Shown here piece after piece: positions 8,862 to 18,111 of a stretch of 34,718 nt of DNA. The DNA comes from an uncultured Flavobacteriales bacterium (GTDB taxonomy: Bacteria; Bacteroidota; Bacteroidia; Flavobacteriales; Schleiferiaceae). The position numbers were made by a program, and so were the translations under genes. Position 1 is the first letter of the stretch. Each line of letters begins with the position of its first letter. The DNA lies in assembly GCA_937929815.1 (NCBI GenBank), contig CALFUW010000027.1, forward strand, positions 1-34,718, written 5' to 3'. The notes beneath the pieces were generated by a model that was given only the letters and a program-made list of their open reading frames with translations, had not been told where the DNA came from and did not search any database.

Positions 8862-9067
8862 TGATTTTTATCCGGATCTTTCTCTAAGTTTACAGAAACT
8901 CGCTTCCTCGTCGCTACCTTAATGTCATGAATTTAACTTTAGTTATAAAAGGTAAATGAACTTTTTCTTCGGGATTTACAATGAATCGGTTTTTCTTTAA
9001 CAAATGAATCGCCTGTAAATATATTTATCTGTTTTTGAGAAAGATATGTTTGCGTTAAACATTCATT

Positions 9068-10126
9068 TTACCTGGATTGCTGTTGTTTGTAATTTAATTT
9101 TTTAATTTTATATTCAATGATGTGTTCATCGGGATCAAAGGGTTTAACCTTATCCAGCCCCATAAGCTCGACGGCTTTCTGAACAAGCATTTCTTCGGAA
9201 TATTCATTAATGTTTCGGATAAATTTTCTTTCCATTATATATCGTGAACTTCTTAGAATTTCGGAGATCGGTACCATACCGACCAGCTCAGAGCCTTTTA
9301 GTTCGATACCTCTCCTTCGAGCCAAGGTTTCCGTTAGCAGATATACCTCGCCCATGCCGTTAACTGAGATATCTACCAGATTGAACGAAACCTGTGAAAG
9401 ATTAAATTCAGGGATATACCATCCAATGGCCTTTACACTTTTCAAAAGACCTGGGATGCGTACAAACCCACCGCCGGGAGCGGGAACAATCTTACCTAAC
9501 TCCCGTATTTCGTAGGCAATTTCATTGGCTATTTTGTCGTCTTTATCCAGCAGATTGACATTATAAGCTACTAAAACTCCGCGAGTGCCAATCACTGTTA
9601 CTCCAAATTTAGAAATTGTATTTGGGTGAATTGATCCGAAATCAGGCCTCCAGTCGCGTTGTTTTAGCTTTTCCTGAAGGCCTTCATACTCCCCTTTGCG
9701 GATGTTTGCCAGGTTGGATCGCAAGTTGCTTCGGGCATTTTTTTCATAAAAATATCCGGCTATGCCGAGTTCATTACCAACCCGATGAGCAAATTGTGCA
9801 ACTTTAGGAATCAATTCATTATCTGTGATGCCTTCCCATGCAACAAAAGGACATACATCGACTGCTCCGATTCGAGGGTGAGAACCCTGGTGCTTTGACA
9901 TATCAATTAGTTCTAAGGCAGTCTTATAAATCTGAAATGCTGCTTCGAAAACAGCGTTGACCTCTCCAATAAATGTGTACACAGTTCGGTTCGCAGAAAT
10001 CCCACTATCAATGTTCAGGAGCATGACATTCGGTATTGATGTAATAGCATCCGCTATAGTTTTGATAATTTCGGGGTTACGCCCTTCGCTTACATTGGGC
10101 ACACATTCGATCAGTGGGGTTGTCAT
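9068..10126 (-). CDS. ftcD: Glutamate formimidoyltransferase
   Basis: Transfers the formimino group of N-formimino-L-glutamate to tetrahydrofolate, the folate-linked last step of histidine breakdown; cytoplasmic. I choose ATG 10126 (MTTPLIECVPNVSEGRN), 4 bp after the hutG stop, giving 352 residues; the frame from 10150 would overlap hutG. Motifs: ECVPNVSEGRN at the N-terminus, NRTVYTFIG, HQGSHPRIGAVDVCPF and the formyltransferase C-terminal half with LTETLARRRGIEL. The cyclodeaminase domain found fused in animals is absent, and no separate fchA-like gene is visible here. Last gene of hutI-hutG-ftcD. The 206 bp after it, to the end of the convergent module-protein gene, show no clear terminator. 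Confidence 0.93.
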   Translation of the reverse strand: MTTPLIECVPNVSEGRNPEIIKTIADAITSIPNVMLLNIDSGISANRTVYTFIGEVNAVFEAAFQIYKTALELIDMSKHQGSHPRIGAVDVCPFVAWEGITDNELIPKVAQFAHRVGNELGIAGYFYEKNARSNLRSNLANIRKGEYEGLQEKLKQRDWRPDFGSIHPNTISKFGVTVIGTRGVLVAYNVNLLDKDDKIANEIAYEIRELGKIVPAPGGGFVRIPGLLKSVKAIGWYIPEFNLSQVSFNLVDISVNGMGEVYLLTETLARRRGIELKGSELVGMVPISEILRSSRYIMERKFIRNINEYSEEMLVQKAVELMGLDKVKPFDPDEHIIEYKIKKLNYKQQQSR

Positions 10127-10130
10127 AGGG

Positions 10131-11198
10131 TTAGCTTTGCTTGGTTTCAATACTTTTTATAACGTCGAGTACAATTTGGGCCAGAAATTTTCCTGCAGCC
10201 ATTTTTTCTATAGGAGTGGGGGCAAGCTCAGGGGCAGCTTCAGACAGATGCACATATTTGATCTGTAATAAGGATGCGGCTTTTTTAATCAGAGAGCGCA
10301 TCATCTCAGGAGAAAATCCGCACGGATTGTATGCGCTGGCGGGAAGTCCCGTCACTGCGTCGAGATCAACTTCCAGTCCGCAGGGTTCAATGCTGAAATT
10401 TTCCAGAGCTTTATCCATCATTATGAGCCACTCACTGCGTTTGACGGCCAGAAGATCGTCGTACGATGTATATGTGACTACACCGTTGTTTTGGATGGAC
10501 TGAATTATAAATTCGTTGTTAAACTCTGTCTGTAATCCAAAGATGTGGTAATACTTGACCAGCTGTTCGTGAATAGCGTAGCTGAATCCATTTCCGGAAT
10601 GACGACCTTCCATCGCTCTCAAGTCAGCATGCATATCAATGTTCATGACTGCCAGAGGTTTCGACAGGGCAGTAGAAAATCCTTTAATGATGGGATAGGA
10701 ATTGTTGTGACCGCCACCGATAGCAATCAGGATTTTACCATGCGAAGCAATATACTCTGCCATATCCGCCACTATGGTATCAATTTCGGATGTCAGCTCT
10801 CTTAGCTTGACCAGATCAGTATTACGGCCAGGCGACAGCCCAGAAGATGCGGCCATCAGGTCATTGAGATTCAAAGATCCTCCTATTGCAATGTTATGAC
10901 CGTTGTAAATGCGATTGCTTTGCATATTAAGCATGGCAGGCAGGAAATACCTCCACGCACTTTCAGCTCCGGATCTTCCGAAATTGGCACGTATTCCAAT
11001 ATCCTCAGGAATTCCTATGATCACATACTTTATTTGCTGATTTTGTATAATTTCATAAAATTCATTTTCGTTTTGGGGCACCCGGCATACCTGACCAATA
11101 CGGGTTTCCCCCGGCCTTTTAATCAACTGGGCGGATATTACCTCATCGCTCACAAAGGTGAGTCTCTCCATTATGGCCGAATCAATCCACTTTTCCAT
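10131..11198 (-). CDS. hutG: Formimidoylglutamase (ureohydrolase/arginase family)
   Basis: Binuclear manganese hydrolase predicted to split N-formimino-L-glutamate into glutamate and formamide. 355 residues. Metal ligands are all present: H164 in GGGHNNS, D188/H190/D192 in NIDMHADLR, and D278/D280 in EVDLDAV. A late conserved acid occurs in HLSEAAPE. The start at 11198 overlaps the hutI stop by 17 bp; MERLTF at 11171 is an alternative. Sitting between hutI and ftcD supports formiminoglutamate rather than arginine or agmatine as substrate. Note that hutG and ftcD use the same substrate by different routes. The exact specificity within the ureohydrolase family is inferred from context. Confidence 0.85.
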   Translation of the reverse strand: MEKWIDSAIMERLTFVSDEVISAQLIKRPGETRIGQVCRVPQNENEFYEIIQNQQIKYVIIGIPEDIGIRANFGRSGAESAWRYFLPAMLNMQSNRIYNGHNIAIGGSLNLNDLMAASSGLSPGRNTDLVKLRELTSEIDTIVADMAEYIASHGKILIAIGGGHNNSYPIIKGFSTALSKPLAVMNIDMHADLRAMEGRHSGNGFSYAIHEQLVKYYHIFGLQTEFNNEFIIQSIQNNGVVTYTSYDDLLAVKRSEWLIMMDKALENFSIEPCGLEVDLDAVTGLPASAYNPCGFSPEMMRSLIKKAASLLQIKYVHLSEAAPELAPTPIEKMAAGKFLAQIVLDVIKSIETKQS

Positions 11199-12423
11199 TT
11201 ATGATGGTTTTATATATGAGATTTTCTGAAAAAAAATACGGGATTTGACTGAAATCATCGATGTGCTCAGTGAGCAAAAATGAAGCCATCTTCCCACGCT
11301 CGATGCTGCCGTGAGTTTGTCCTAAATCCATGGCAAAGGCACCGTTTATCGTAGAGAAGGCAAGGGCTTCTTCAGGGAGCATTTTCATCTTGATGCAGGC
11401 CAAAGCTATTACAAAGTTCATATTTCCAGAAGGACAGCTACCGGGATTAAAGTCAGAAGCAAGTGCCACGGCTACGTTTTTCTTTTTCATTTTTTTATAA
11501 TCGGGGTAGGGCAGATTCAGAAAAAAAGCCGTACCCGGAAGCAATGTAGCAATTGTTTCGCTTTGAGATAAGGCGTCGAACTCTTCTTCGCCTGCACGTT
11601 CGAGATGATCAACACTTAAAGCCCCGTGCAATACACCTACTTGTACACCACCGGAGTAGTCTAGTTCGTTGGCATGAATTTTAGGCTTAAATCCATACTT
11701 TGAAGCAGCCTCCAGAATTCGGGCTGTCTGATCGACGGTAAAGAATCCTTTGTCACAAAAGACATCGACGTAATCGGCAAGTCCGCTGTCGGCTACCACT
11801 GGCAGCATTCTTTCAATTAGGTAGTTTACGTATCCTTCCTGATTGTTTTTAAATTCAGGAGGTACAGCGTGTGCTCCGAGAAACGTTGATTTGATGACTA
11901 CGTCGGTTAGTTCCTTTAATCTGCGAATCACCGTCAGCATTTTCAATTCGGAAGCCAGATCCAATCCGTAGCCGCTTTTGATTTCGACTGCGACGGTACC
12001 TGTCTTAATCATAGACTGAAGACGTTGCAGGGCGCCCTCAAGAAGTTCTGAATCACTCATCTTTCTGAGCATAAGGGCTGATTGTATGATCCCTCCTCCC
12101 TTTGCGGCAATTTCTTCGTAGGACAACCCTTTAATTTTATCCACAAACTCTTCATGTCGCGACCTGGGAAATATGATATGGGTATGGCTATCGCAGTATC
12201 CGGGCAGGATACTTCGTCCGGTGCAGTCGATGATATCAGCTTCCGTTTCGACATTTTTTAAATCATTCATAAGACCATAGTCGATGATTGTATCATCTTC
12301 GATTTTTAAATAGGCGTTTTCCAGGGTTTTCAGCTGCATGTATTCATTGCCTCGCAGGGCACGTGTGATCCCTTCGGATATTCCATAGATTTTAAAAACG
12401 TTTGTATAATATCGGATAGCCAT
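11182..12423 (-). CDS. hutI: Imidazolonepropionase
   Basis: Zinc or iron amidohydrolase that opens 4-imidazolone-5-propionate to N-formimino-L-glutamate, third step of histidine degradation. 413 residues, the usual length. Metal and substrate residues: H80 and H82 in CDSHTHIIFPRSRHEEF, IKSGYGL (149-154), FLGAHAVPPEF, H250 and E253 in KIHANEL, DHLERAG, and D324 in ASDFNPGS. First gene of the operon; its 3' end overlaps hutG. The upstream enzymes HutH and HutU are not in this window and must be elsewhere if the pathway is complete. Confidence 0.96.
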   Translation of the reverse strand: MAIRYYTNVFKIYGISEGITRALRGNEYMQLKTLENAYLKIEDDTIIDYGLMNDLKNVETEADIIDCTGRSILPGYCDSHTHIIFPRSRHEEFVDKIKGLSYEEIAAKGGGIIQSALMLRKMSDSELLEGALQRLQSMIKTGTVAVEIKSGYGLDLASELKMLTVIRRLKELTDVVIKSTFLGAHAVPPEFKNNQEGYVNYLIERMLPVVADSGLADYVDVFCDKGFFTVDQTARILEAASKYGFKPKIHANELDYSGGVQVGVLHGALSVDHLERAGEEEFDALSQSETIATLLPGTAFFLNLPYPDYKKMKKKNVAVALASDFNPGSCPSGNMNFVIALACIKMKMLPEEALAFSTINGAFAMDLGQTHGSIERGKMASFLLTEHIDDFSQIPYFFSENLIYKTIINGKVD

Positions 12424-12444
12424 TATGAAATAAAATATATGGGG

Positions 12445-12478
12445 CTAAGGTATCTAAGAATCGGATTTTGAATGTCAA
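12445..12478 (-). promoter_or_regulatory. Weak candidate promoter of the hut operon
   Basis: Reading the minus strand, TTGACA (12478 to 12473) is followed after 20 bp by TACCTTAG (12452 to 12445), one mismatch from TAnnTTTG and 21 bp upstream of the hutI ATG. The position is right but the match is imperfect. Nothing else is evident in the 150 bp gap to the glycosyltransferase stop. Confidence 0.3.
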
Positions 12479-12573
12479 CTACATACTAATTCTAACGTCT
12501 TGACGGAGGTATTTTTCCAAAGAGAACAAAATCAGACAGTCTGGCTTGTCCAAATACCGGCATAAAAGAGCGA

Positions 12574-13674
12574 TTATATGCGGATAAGTGATGAGTATAG
12601 CTTCATCCATTCATGCCCTACTTTTTCTGGAGTAAGACTCAAGGCGTGCTGACGAGCTTTAGCCGACAATTCGTCACGTAGAGAATCATTGTGCCAGAGT
12701 GTTTCTATGATTTGAATAAGGTCTTCTGTGCTACCTGATGTCTGGCATTCGGGCAGCCCTGAGGCTTCAGTAAGACAAGGTGATGGACCGGTGACACAAA
12801 CTTTGCCAGCTGCTGCTGCCTCTAGTGGAGGTAGTCCAAAACCTTCAGCTACTGATGGATAAACTACCAGTGAGGCATGTGCATACCATGCTGCCAATTC
12901 CCTTGTATCCTTCGGCTTTACATGATATAAAAGGTTGTTCTGACGCAGTCGGTTGTACATAGGATGCACCTCCTTTTCGTAACTTTTTTTTACATGACCC
13001 ACCAGTACAATGGGAATTTTTAAGTGATCGATTGCTCTGAGCAACGAGAGTGTATTTTTTCGGGGCTCTATGGTACCGACGGTTAGAATAAATCTATCGT
13101 AGGGGGGTGAGACTAAATATTTGAAGACAGGTGCATTGTAAAAATCAGGATGAACACTCTGATAAATGACTCTGCAGCGAGTATTAAGAATGTGGTAGTG
13201 AGCCACCAGTTCTGACATGGTCTGCCGGCTAATACAGTGAACAATGTCTGCTGCATCCAGTGCCTGTCTCAATTTGTAGTCATAGAGGGTGCGGTCAATG
13301 AATGAATAATCATAGGGACGGGTTTTGAAGAGCACATCGTGCACGGTGACAATTTTTCGTCCGGTAAATCGGTCTATATCAGAAGGAAGTTCGGCAGACA
13401 GCCCATGGTAAATACCGGCCCCGATACGCTGGGCTAATCTTCCAAGTGCAAATCGCCTCCAGAATACCGGAGAAAATTTCCAAGAAGATTTCGGAACTGC
13501 CGGATGAATCTTAGGATTCGACAGTCTCTCATCGTGTATTTTGATCCGAGGGGTGAAAGCTACGATGTTTTGTACTTCCCCGAAAGTAGACACCATGGCA
13601 AGGTGATTACGGGAATAACTGCCCAATCCCGTGGAGTTCATATAGGCTCTCTTAGCATCAAAAGCGATTGTCAT
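12574..13674 (-). CDS. Glycosyltransferase family 4
   Basis: GT-B fold retaining glycosyltransferase, cytoplasmic or membrane-associated, 366 residues. The N-terminal acceptor half has a glycine-rich loop (NSTGLGSYSRN) and VTVHDVLF. The C-terminal donor half has ILTVGTIEPRKN, IPIVLVGHV and the nucleotide-sugar-binding EGFGLPPLEAAAAGK with the E-x7-E pattern. Similar enzymes build lipopolysaccharide, capsule or exopolysaccharide, but donor and acceptor cannot be read here. It follows the TolC-like gene on the same strand after 50 bp, so it may be read through from the efflux operon without being functionally tied to it. Confidence 0.9.
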   Translation of the reverse strand: MTIAFDAKRAYMNSTGLGSYSRNHLAMVSTFGEVQNIVAFTPRIKIHDERLSNPKIHPAVPKSSWKFSPVFWRRFALGRLAQRIGAGIYHGLSAELPSDIDRFTGRKIVTVHDVLFKTRPYDYSFIDRTLYDYKLRQALDAADIVHCISRQTMSELVAHYHILNTRCRVIYQSVHPDFYNAPVFKYLVSPPYDRFILTVGTIEPRKNTLSLLRAIDHLKIPIVLVGHVKKSYEKEVHPMYNRLRQNNLLYHVKPKDTRELAAWYAHASLVVYPSVAEGFGLPPLEAAAAGKVCVTGPSPCLTEASGLPECQTSGSTEDLIQIIETLWHNDSLRDELSAKARQHALSLTPEKVGHEWMKLYSSLIRI

Positions 13675-13724
13675 GGTACAAGTATATGGAACAGGCGATG
13701 GAATGCGCTTGTGTTCGTTTTTAC

Positions 13725-15041
13725 CTATTGAGGTATGGATCCCGATATCTGGCCCGTAATCAGCATCAGCTGGACATAAGAGAGGAGGCTGTTCAGATAG
13801 GCTTCTTCCATCCTAAGTTTGGCATTGAGCAGAGATGTCTGGGAATTTCTGAATTCCAAATCGCTGATTCTTCCTTGTTTATACTGAATTTCAGAGATTT
13901 TGGTTTGTTCGGCTACCGTTTCCTGATTAGCGCGTTCGAGGTGGTAAATATTTATATTGGTTGCAAGTTGATTATAGGTGTTTTCGAAGAGTTCACGCAG
14001 TTCGAGTTCCAATTGCCTGGTTTGAAGTTCTGCATTTTCTGTTTCAATCATGAAGGCTTTTCTCCGATTGCGGTCGGCCAACCCATTAAAGAGGTTCCAT
14101 CGAAAGAGTAGCCCCGCGTTGGTACCATCGACGGCGAGTGATTTCAATACCCCAATTTCATTCTGCTGGCGCACCAGGCTGTATTCTCCGAAAAGACCTA
14201 CCTGAGGCAGGAAATCGGCAATGGTACCTTGGTCACGGTACTTCAATGACTTGTGACGCAATCTTGCACTTTGAAGTGAATTGTTTTGATTTTTCATGAG
14301 CTCAAGCCATTGATATTTTGGAGGTAATTCGATGGCTGGTAAAGGGGTGGCAGATAGCCCAGTCTGCTGCACAGCAACATCAGTAAGCCGAAGTAATCTC
14401 GCTGATAATTGTTGAAAAATCAACTCTTCACGGAGATAGGCGGCACTATCCTGATTGAAATCCTGTACTGCCTGAAGGTATTCAAACGATGAGATTCGAC
14501 CGATGGAGTACCTGGATTCCACCAGGCGCAACCGGGTTCGGCTGATTTCAAAATTTTCTTTTACATGAAGAAGAATATTTTGCTGAATTCTGGCCGAATA
14601 GTACGTAGTGAACAAATCGAGCAATGCATTTTCAACCGCAATTCTCAACTCGGTTTCAGCCAAAATTTCCTGAATCTGAAGTTCATTTTTGAGCGCAAAC
14701 ATTCTAAATCCGTCAAAAATCATCCATTCCAATCGGGCAGTAGCATTAAATCCCTGGCTTCGTGCATTGTTTGCCGAACTTTTCTGACCAGAAAAAAATT
14801 CCAGGTCTGTATTCTGTGTACTTTGGTTGGCTCCTGCCAGGATGTCGAGTGTCGGAAGCATACCTGCCTGTCCCGGATTATTCATTAGGTCGGCCATAGC
14901 CACAGTATTGCGTGCCATTTGTATTTGTGGGTGATTTACCAGTAACTTTTCAATTAGATGACTGATCAGCGTATCCTGCGCAAAAAGCAAGCTAAATGAA
15001 CTATTAAGAAAGGTAAATATCAGCAGGTTACGAATTTTCAT
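13725..15041 (-). CDS. TolC-like outer membrane efflux protein
   Basis: Outer membrane factor of a tripartite efflux pump. 438 residues with signal peptide MKIRNLLIFTFLNSSFSLLFAQ. The body is long amphipathic helices with many Gln, Asn and Ala residues and two repeated halves typical of the OEP family (SRTRLRLVESRYSIGRISSFEYL in part and EIQYKQGRISDLEFRN are equivalent positions in the two halves). The start overlaps the RND gene end by 14 bp, so translation is probably coupled. Fourth gene of marR-MFP-RND-OMF. Confidence 0.93.
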   Translation of the reverse strand: MKIRNLLIFTFLNSSFSLLFAQDTLISHLIEKLLVNHPQIQMARNTVAMADLMNNPGQAGMLPTLDILAGANQSTQNTDLEFFSGQKSSANNARSQGFNATARLEWMIFDGFRMFALKNELQIQEILAETELRIAVENALLDLFTTYYSARIQQNILLHVKENFEISRTRLRLVESRYSIGRISSFEYLQAVQDFNQDSAAYLREELIFQQLSARLLRLTDVAVQQTGLSATPLPAIELPPKYQWLELMKNQNNSLQSARLRHKSLKYRDQGTIADFLPQVGLFGEYSLVRQQNEIGVLKSLAVDGTNAGLLFRWNLFNGLADRNRRKAFMIETENAELQTRQLELELRELFENTYNQLATNINIYHLERANQETVAEQTKISEIQYKQGRISDLEFRNSQTSLLNAKLRMEEAYLNSLLSYVQLMLITGQISGSIPQ

Positions 15042-18000
15042 ATTTCTTTCGTCCAGACAAAATCAAATACAGTGATGGTATAATAAACAGCGTGAGCAAG
15101 AGGGAAAACAACAATCCCCCTATCACCACAATGCCCATAGGAACCCTGGAGGTGGCACCCCCGGCTAAGGCCAATGCAATAGGTACGGCACCTAAAATCG
15201 TGGCCAAAGAAGTCATCAGGATCGGCCTCATGCGCTGAACAGAGGCCTCCAGTACTGCCCGTTTTATTTTCAGGCCCTGCTGGCGTTTTTGATTGGCAAA
15301 CTCGACGATCAAAATGCCGTTTTTTGTCACAATTCCGATGAGAACAATTATGCCTATCTGACTGAAAATATTGAGAGTTTGACCTGTTAGATACAGTGAA
15401 AATACTGCTCCTGCAAGAGCCAATGGCACTGTAAACATAATAATTAGCGGGTCTCTAAAACTCTCAAACTGAGCAGCAAGCACCAGATATACAAGCAGCA
15501 ATGCGAAGACGAAAGCAAAGTTGAGGCTTCCGCTACTGTCCTCAAATTCTTCGGAAGGCCCGGCAAGTGAGTACGAAAACGTTTCATCCAGCACTTCCTT
15601 TCCGATGCGCTTCATCTCTTCTATTCCTTGCCCAAGGGTGACACTCTTGGCCGTATTGGCCGATACTGTAGCCGAAACATATCGGTTGTAGCGGTATAAA
15701 ACGGGTGGGGCAGCCGTTTCGGTGTATTCGATGACATTAGAGAGTGGAATCAGTTCATTTCGGTTATTTCTCACGTAGACCTTTTCAAAATCAGCCGGTT
15801 CATCGCGGTAGAGCCGATCTGCCTGACCGATTACTTGATATTGCTTGTTGTTCATTAAAAAATACCCGTACCGCTGGCCGGTGAACATCAGCTGGAGGCT
15901 CTGTGCTACATCTGCGATGGACACACCAAGTGTAGCTGCACGCTCTCGGTTGATCTGAATGTTCATCTCAGGCTTGTTAAATTTCAGGTTTACATCCACA
16001 AATTGAAATTTACCGGATGTATTCGCTCTTTCAATAAATTCCGGTAATACCTCTTTGAGACGGTTAAAATTAGGAGCCTGAATGACAAACTGGACAGGAA
16101 GACTAGTGAATCGATTGCCTCCAATGGTTTGATCCTGAGATACGAAGGTGCGCGAAAAATTGTATTTCTGTAAAATTGCACTTAATTCATCTGCAAGTTC
16201 TTGTTGGGATTTTTTCCTTTTGGAAGGATCCTTCAGCATTAGCCTTATGAATCCGCTGTTGACTGATACAGATGCTCCAAAACCAGGTGAAGTTACACAG
16301 AGAAGGTTTTCCTTCTCGGGGATAGTATCCATCAGCTCAATCAAGTCTGACATGTAGTCAAACATGCTTTCATAAGATGTTCCCTCCGGGGCAGTGGCAA
16401 TGATTCTTAACCGGCTTTTGTCTTCGAGAGGTGCCAACTCCGAGGGGACCTTTCGACCGACCAAAATTGTAATGGCTACTGTGACAAGCACAACCATTAG
16501 AGCTATTACCGGTTTATCTAAAAATTTTGAAAGCAAAAACTGATATCTGCGGTTAAGGATCAAAAAAAATGCTTCTGATTTTTTATAAAACTGCGTTTCT
16601 TTCTTTTGTTTTTTCAAAAGTCTGGAGCTCAGCATGGGTGTCAAGGTGAGTGAAATAAACGTAGAAATAATAATAGCCCCTGAAACAACGATGGCAAATT
16701 CTCTGAATAGTTTTCCCGTGATACCTTGTAAAAATACGATGGGTAGGAATACAGCAACCAGTGTGAATGTTGTGGAGATAATTGCAAAAAAGATTTCTGA
16801 AGCTCCAATATGTGCTGCTTTGATTGGTTTTACTCCTTTTTCTATTTTAGAGTAAATGTTTTCCATCATCACAATGGCATCATCTACAACCAGACCGGTA
16901 GCCAATACAATGCCGAGCAAAGTCAATATATTGATGGTGTAGTCAAATATGTAAATGACAAAAAACGTCCCGATGAGTGATATCGGAATTGCTATGATCG
17001 GGATCAGAGTAGTTAGCCAGTTGCGGAGAAAGAGAAAAATGATGAGCACAACCAGCAAAAAGGCGATCACAATAGTATTTTGCACTTCACTGATTGCTTT
17101 GCGTACCGGGACCGTGCTATCCAGAGCAATGCCCAGAATCAGATCGTCGGGAAGTTCCTTTTTGATCTGATTGACCTTTTCGTAGACCTTGTCGGCGAGT
17201 TCGATTACATTGACACCGGGTTGAGGAGTAATGGCTACGCCGATCATGGGCTGTCCGCCGTCACCACGAAGAATAGAACGCTCGTTTTCAGGTCTTAACT
17301 CTGCGATGCCCACATCCCTCAACCGAATAATCCTGCCGTCTCGTTCACGAAGAATGAGGTTGTTGAACTCTTCGGTGGTCGATAGCCTGCCGAGTGTCTT
17401 TACGGAGAGTTCTGTCCGAAATCCTTCTACGCGGCCTGCCGGAATTTCTACGTTTTCACGATTCAGAGCGTTTTGTATGTCCTGAGGTGTAATGTCGTAG
17501 TAGGCCATTTTGAGGGGGTTAAGGGTCAATTTCATTGAATATTTTTTCTCACCCCAGATATTAATTTCGCTGACACCCGAAATATTTTGCAGACGTTCTT
17601 TAAAAATGTTTATTCCTATATCCGTAAGCTCCAGAAGATTGCGTTGATCACTTTGCACGGTAATGGAGATAACCGGGTCTGCATTTGCATCCGACTTTAC
17701 TACTACAGGCGGATCACAGTCAGCCGGCAACCGCCGAATGGCTCTTGATACACGATCACGCACATCGTTGGCTGCATCTTCGAGTGAAGTTTCCAGGTCA
17801 AATTCTACACTGATGGTACTTCTTCCGTCACTACTCGTCGAGGTAATCGATTTTATACCCGAAATTCCGTTGATGGATTCTTCCAGCGGATCTGTGATCT
17901 GAGACTCGATGACTTCTGCATTTGCACCGGGATAATTGGTAGTGACCGTTACAACGGGCGGATCTACGGAGGGAAGTTCACGTACTCCCAGAAAGGTATA

Positions 18001-18099
18001 ACTGATTACCCCAAACAGTATAATGATCAATGAAAGTACAGATGCCAGCACGGGCCTGTCAATACTGATAGATGCCAGAGATTGCGAACGCTTACTCAT
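15028..18099 (-). CDS. RND efflux transporter, AcrB/MexB-like inner membrane pump
   Basis: Proton-driven exporter of the hydrophobe/amphiphile RND family, 1023 residues from ATG 18099 (MSKRSQSLASISIDRPV); the frame open to 18105 would begin with TTG. Twelve membrane segments are expected: one at the N-terminus, then a large porter loop (PGANAEVIESQITDPLEE), TM2-6 with the proton-relay Asp pair in TGLVVDDAIVMMEN, and TM8-12 with VTKNGILIVEFAN. It lacks the CusA heavy-metal signature as far as I can see, so the substrate is more likely drugs, detergents or bile-like compounds (inference). It starts 12 bp after the MFP stop. Confidence 0.96.
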   Translation of the reverse strand: MSKRSQSLASISIDRPVLASVLSLIIILFGVISYTFLGVRELPSVDPPVVTVTTNYPGANAEVIESQITDPLEESINGISGIKSITSTSSDGRSTISVEFDLETSLEDAANDVRDRVSRAIRRLPADCDPPVVVKSDANADPVISITVQSDQRNLLELTDIGINIFKERLQNISGVSEINIWGEKKYSMKLTLNPLKMAYYDITPQDIQNALNRENVEIPAGRVEGFRTELSVKTLGRLSTTEEFNNLILRERDGRIIRLRDVGIAELRPENERSILRGDGGQPMIGVAITPQPGVNVIELADKVYEKVNQIKKELPDDLILGIALDSTVPVRKAISEVQNTIVIAFLLVVLIIFLFLRNWLTTLIPIIAIPISLIGTFFVIYIFDYTINILTLLGIVLATGLVVDDAIVMMENIYSKIEKGVKPIKAAHIGASEIFFAIISTTFTLVAVFLPIVFLQGITGKLFREFAIVVSGAIIISTFISLTLTPMLSSRLLKKQKKETQFYKKSEAFFLILNRRYQFLLSKFLDKPVIALMVVLVTVAITILVGRKVPSELAPLEDKSRLRIIATAPEGTSYESMFDYMSDLIELMDTIPEKENLLCVTSPGFGASVSVNSGFIRLMLKDPSKRKKSQQELADELSAILQKYNFSRTFVSQDQTIGGNRFTSLPVQFVIQAPNFNRLKEVLPEFIERANTSGKFQFVDVNLKFNKPEMNIQINRERAATLGVSIADVAQSLQLMFTGQRYGYFLMNNKQYQVIGQADRLYRDEPADFEKVYVRNNRNELIPLSNVIEYTETAAPPVLYRYNRYVSATVSANTAKSVTLGQGIEEMKRIGKEVLDETFSYSLAGPSEEFEDSSGSLNFAFVFALLLVYLVLAAQFESFRDPLIIMFTVPLALAGAVFSLYLTGQTLNIFSQIGIIVLIGIVTKNGILIVEFANQKRQQGLKIKRAVLEASVQRMRPILMTSLATILGAVPIALALAGGATSRVPMGIVVIGGLLFSLLLTLFIIPSLYLILSGRKKYENS

Positions 18100-18111
18100 A
18101 ATCAATCTTAA

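Noticed and set aside
8979-9025. Repeated AATGAATCG in the gap after the five-module gene
   Set aside because: Only two short copies in AT-rich DNA; no array or hairpin.
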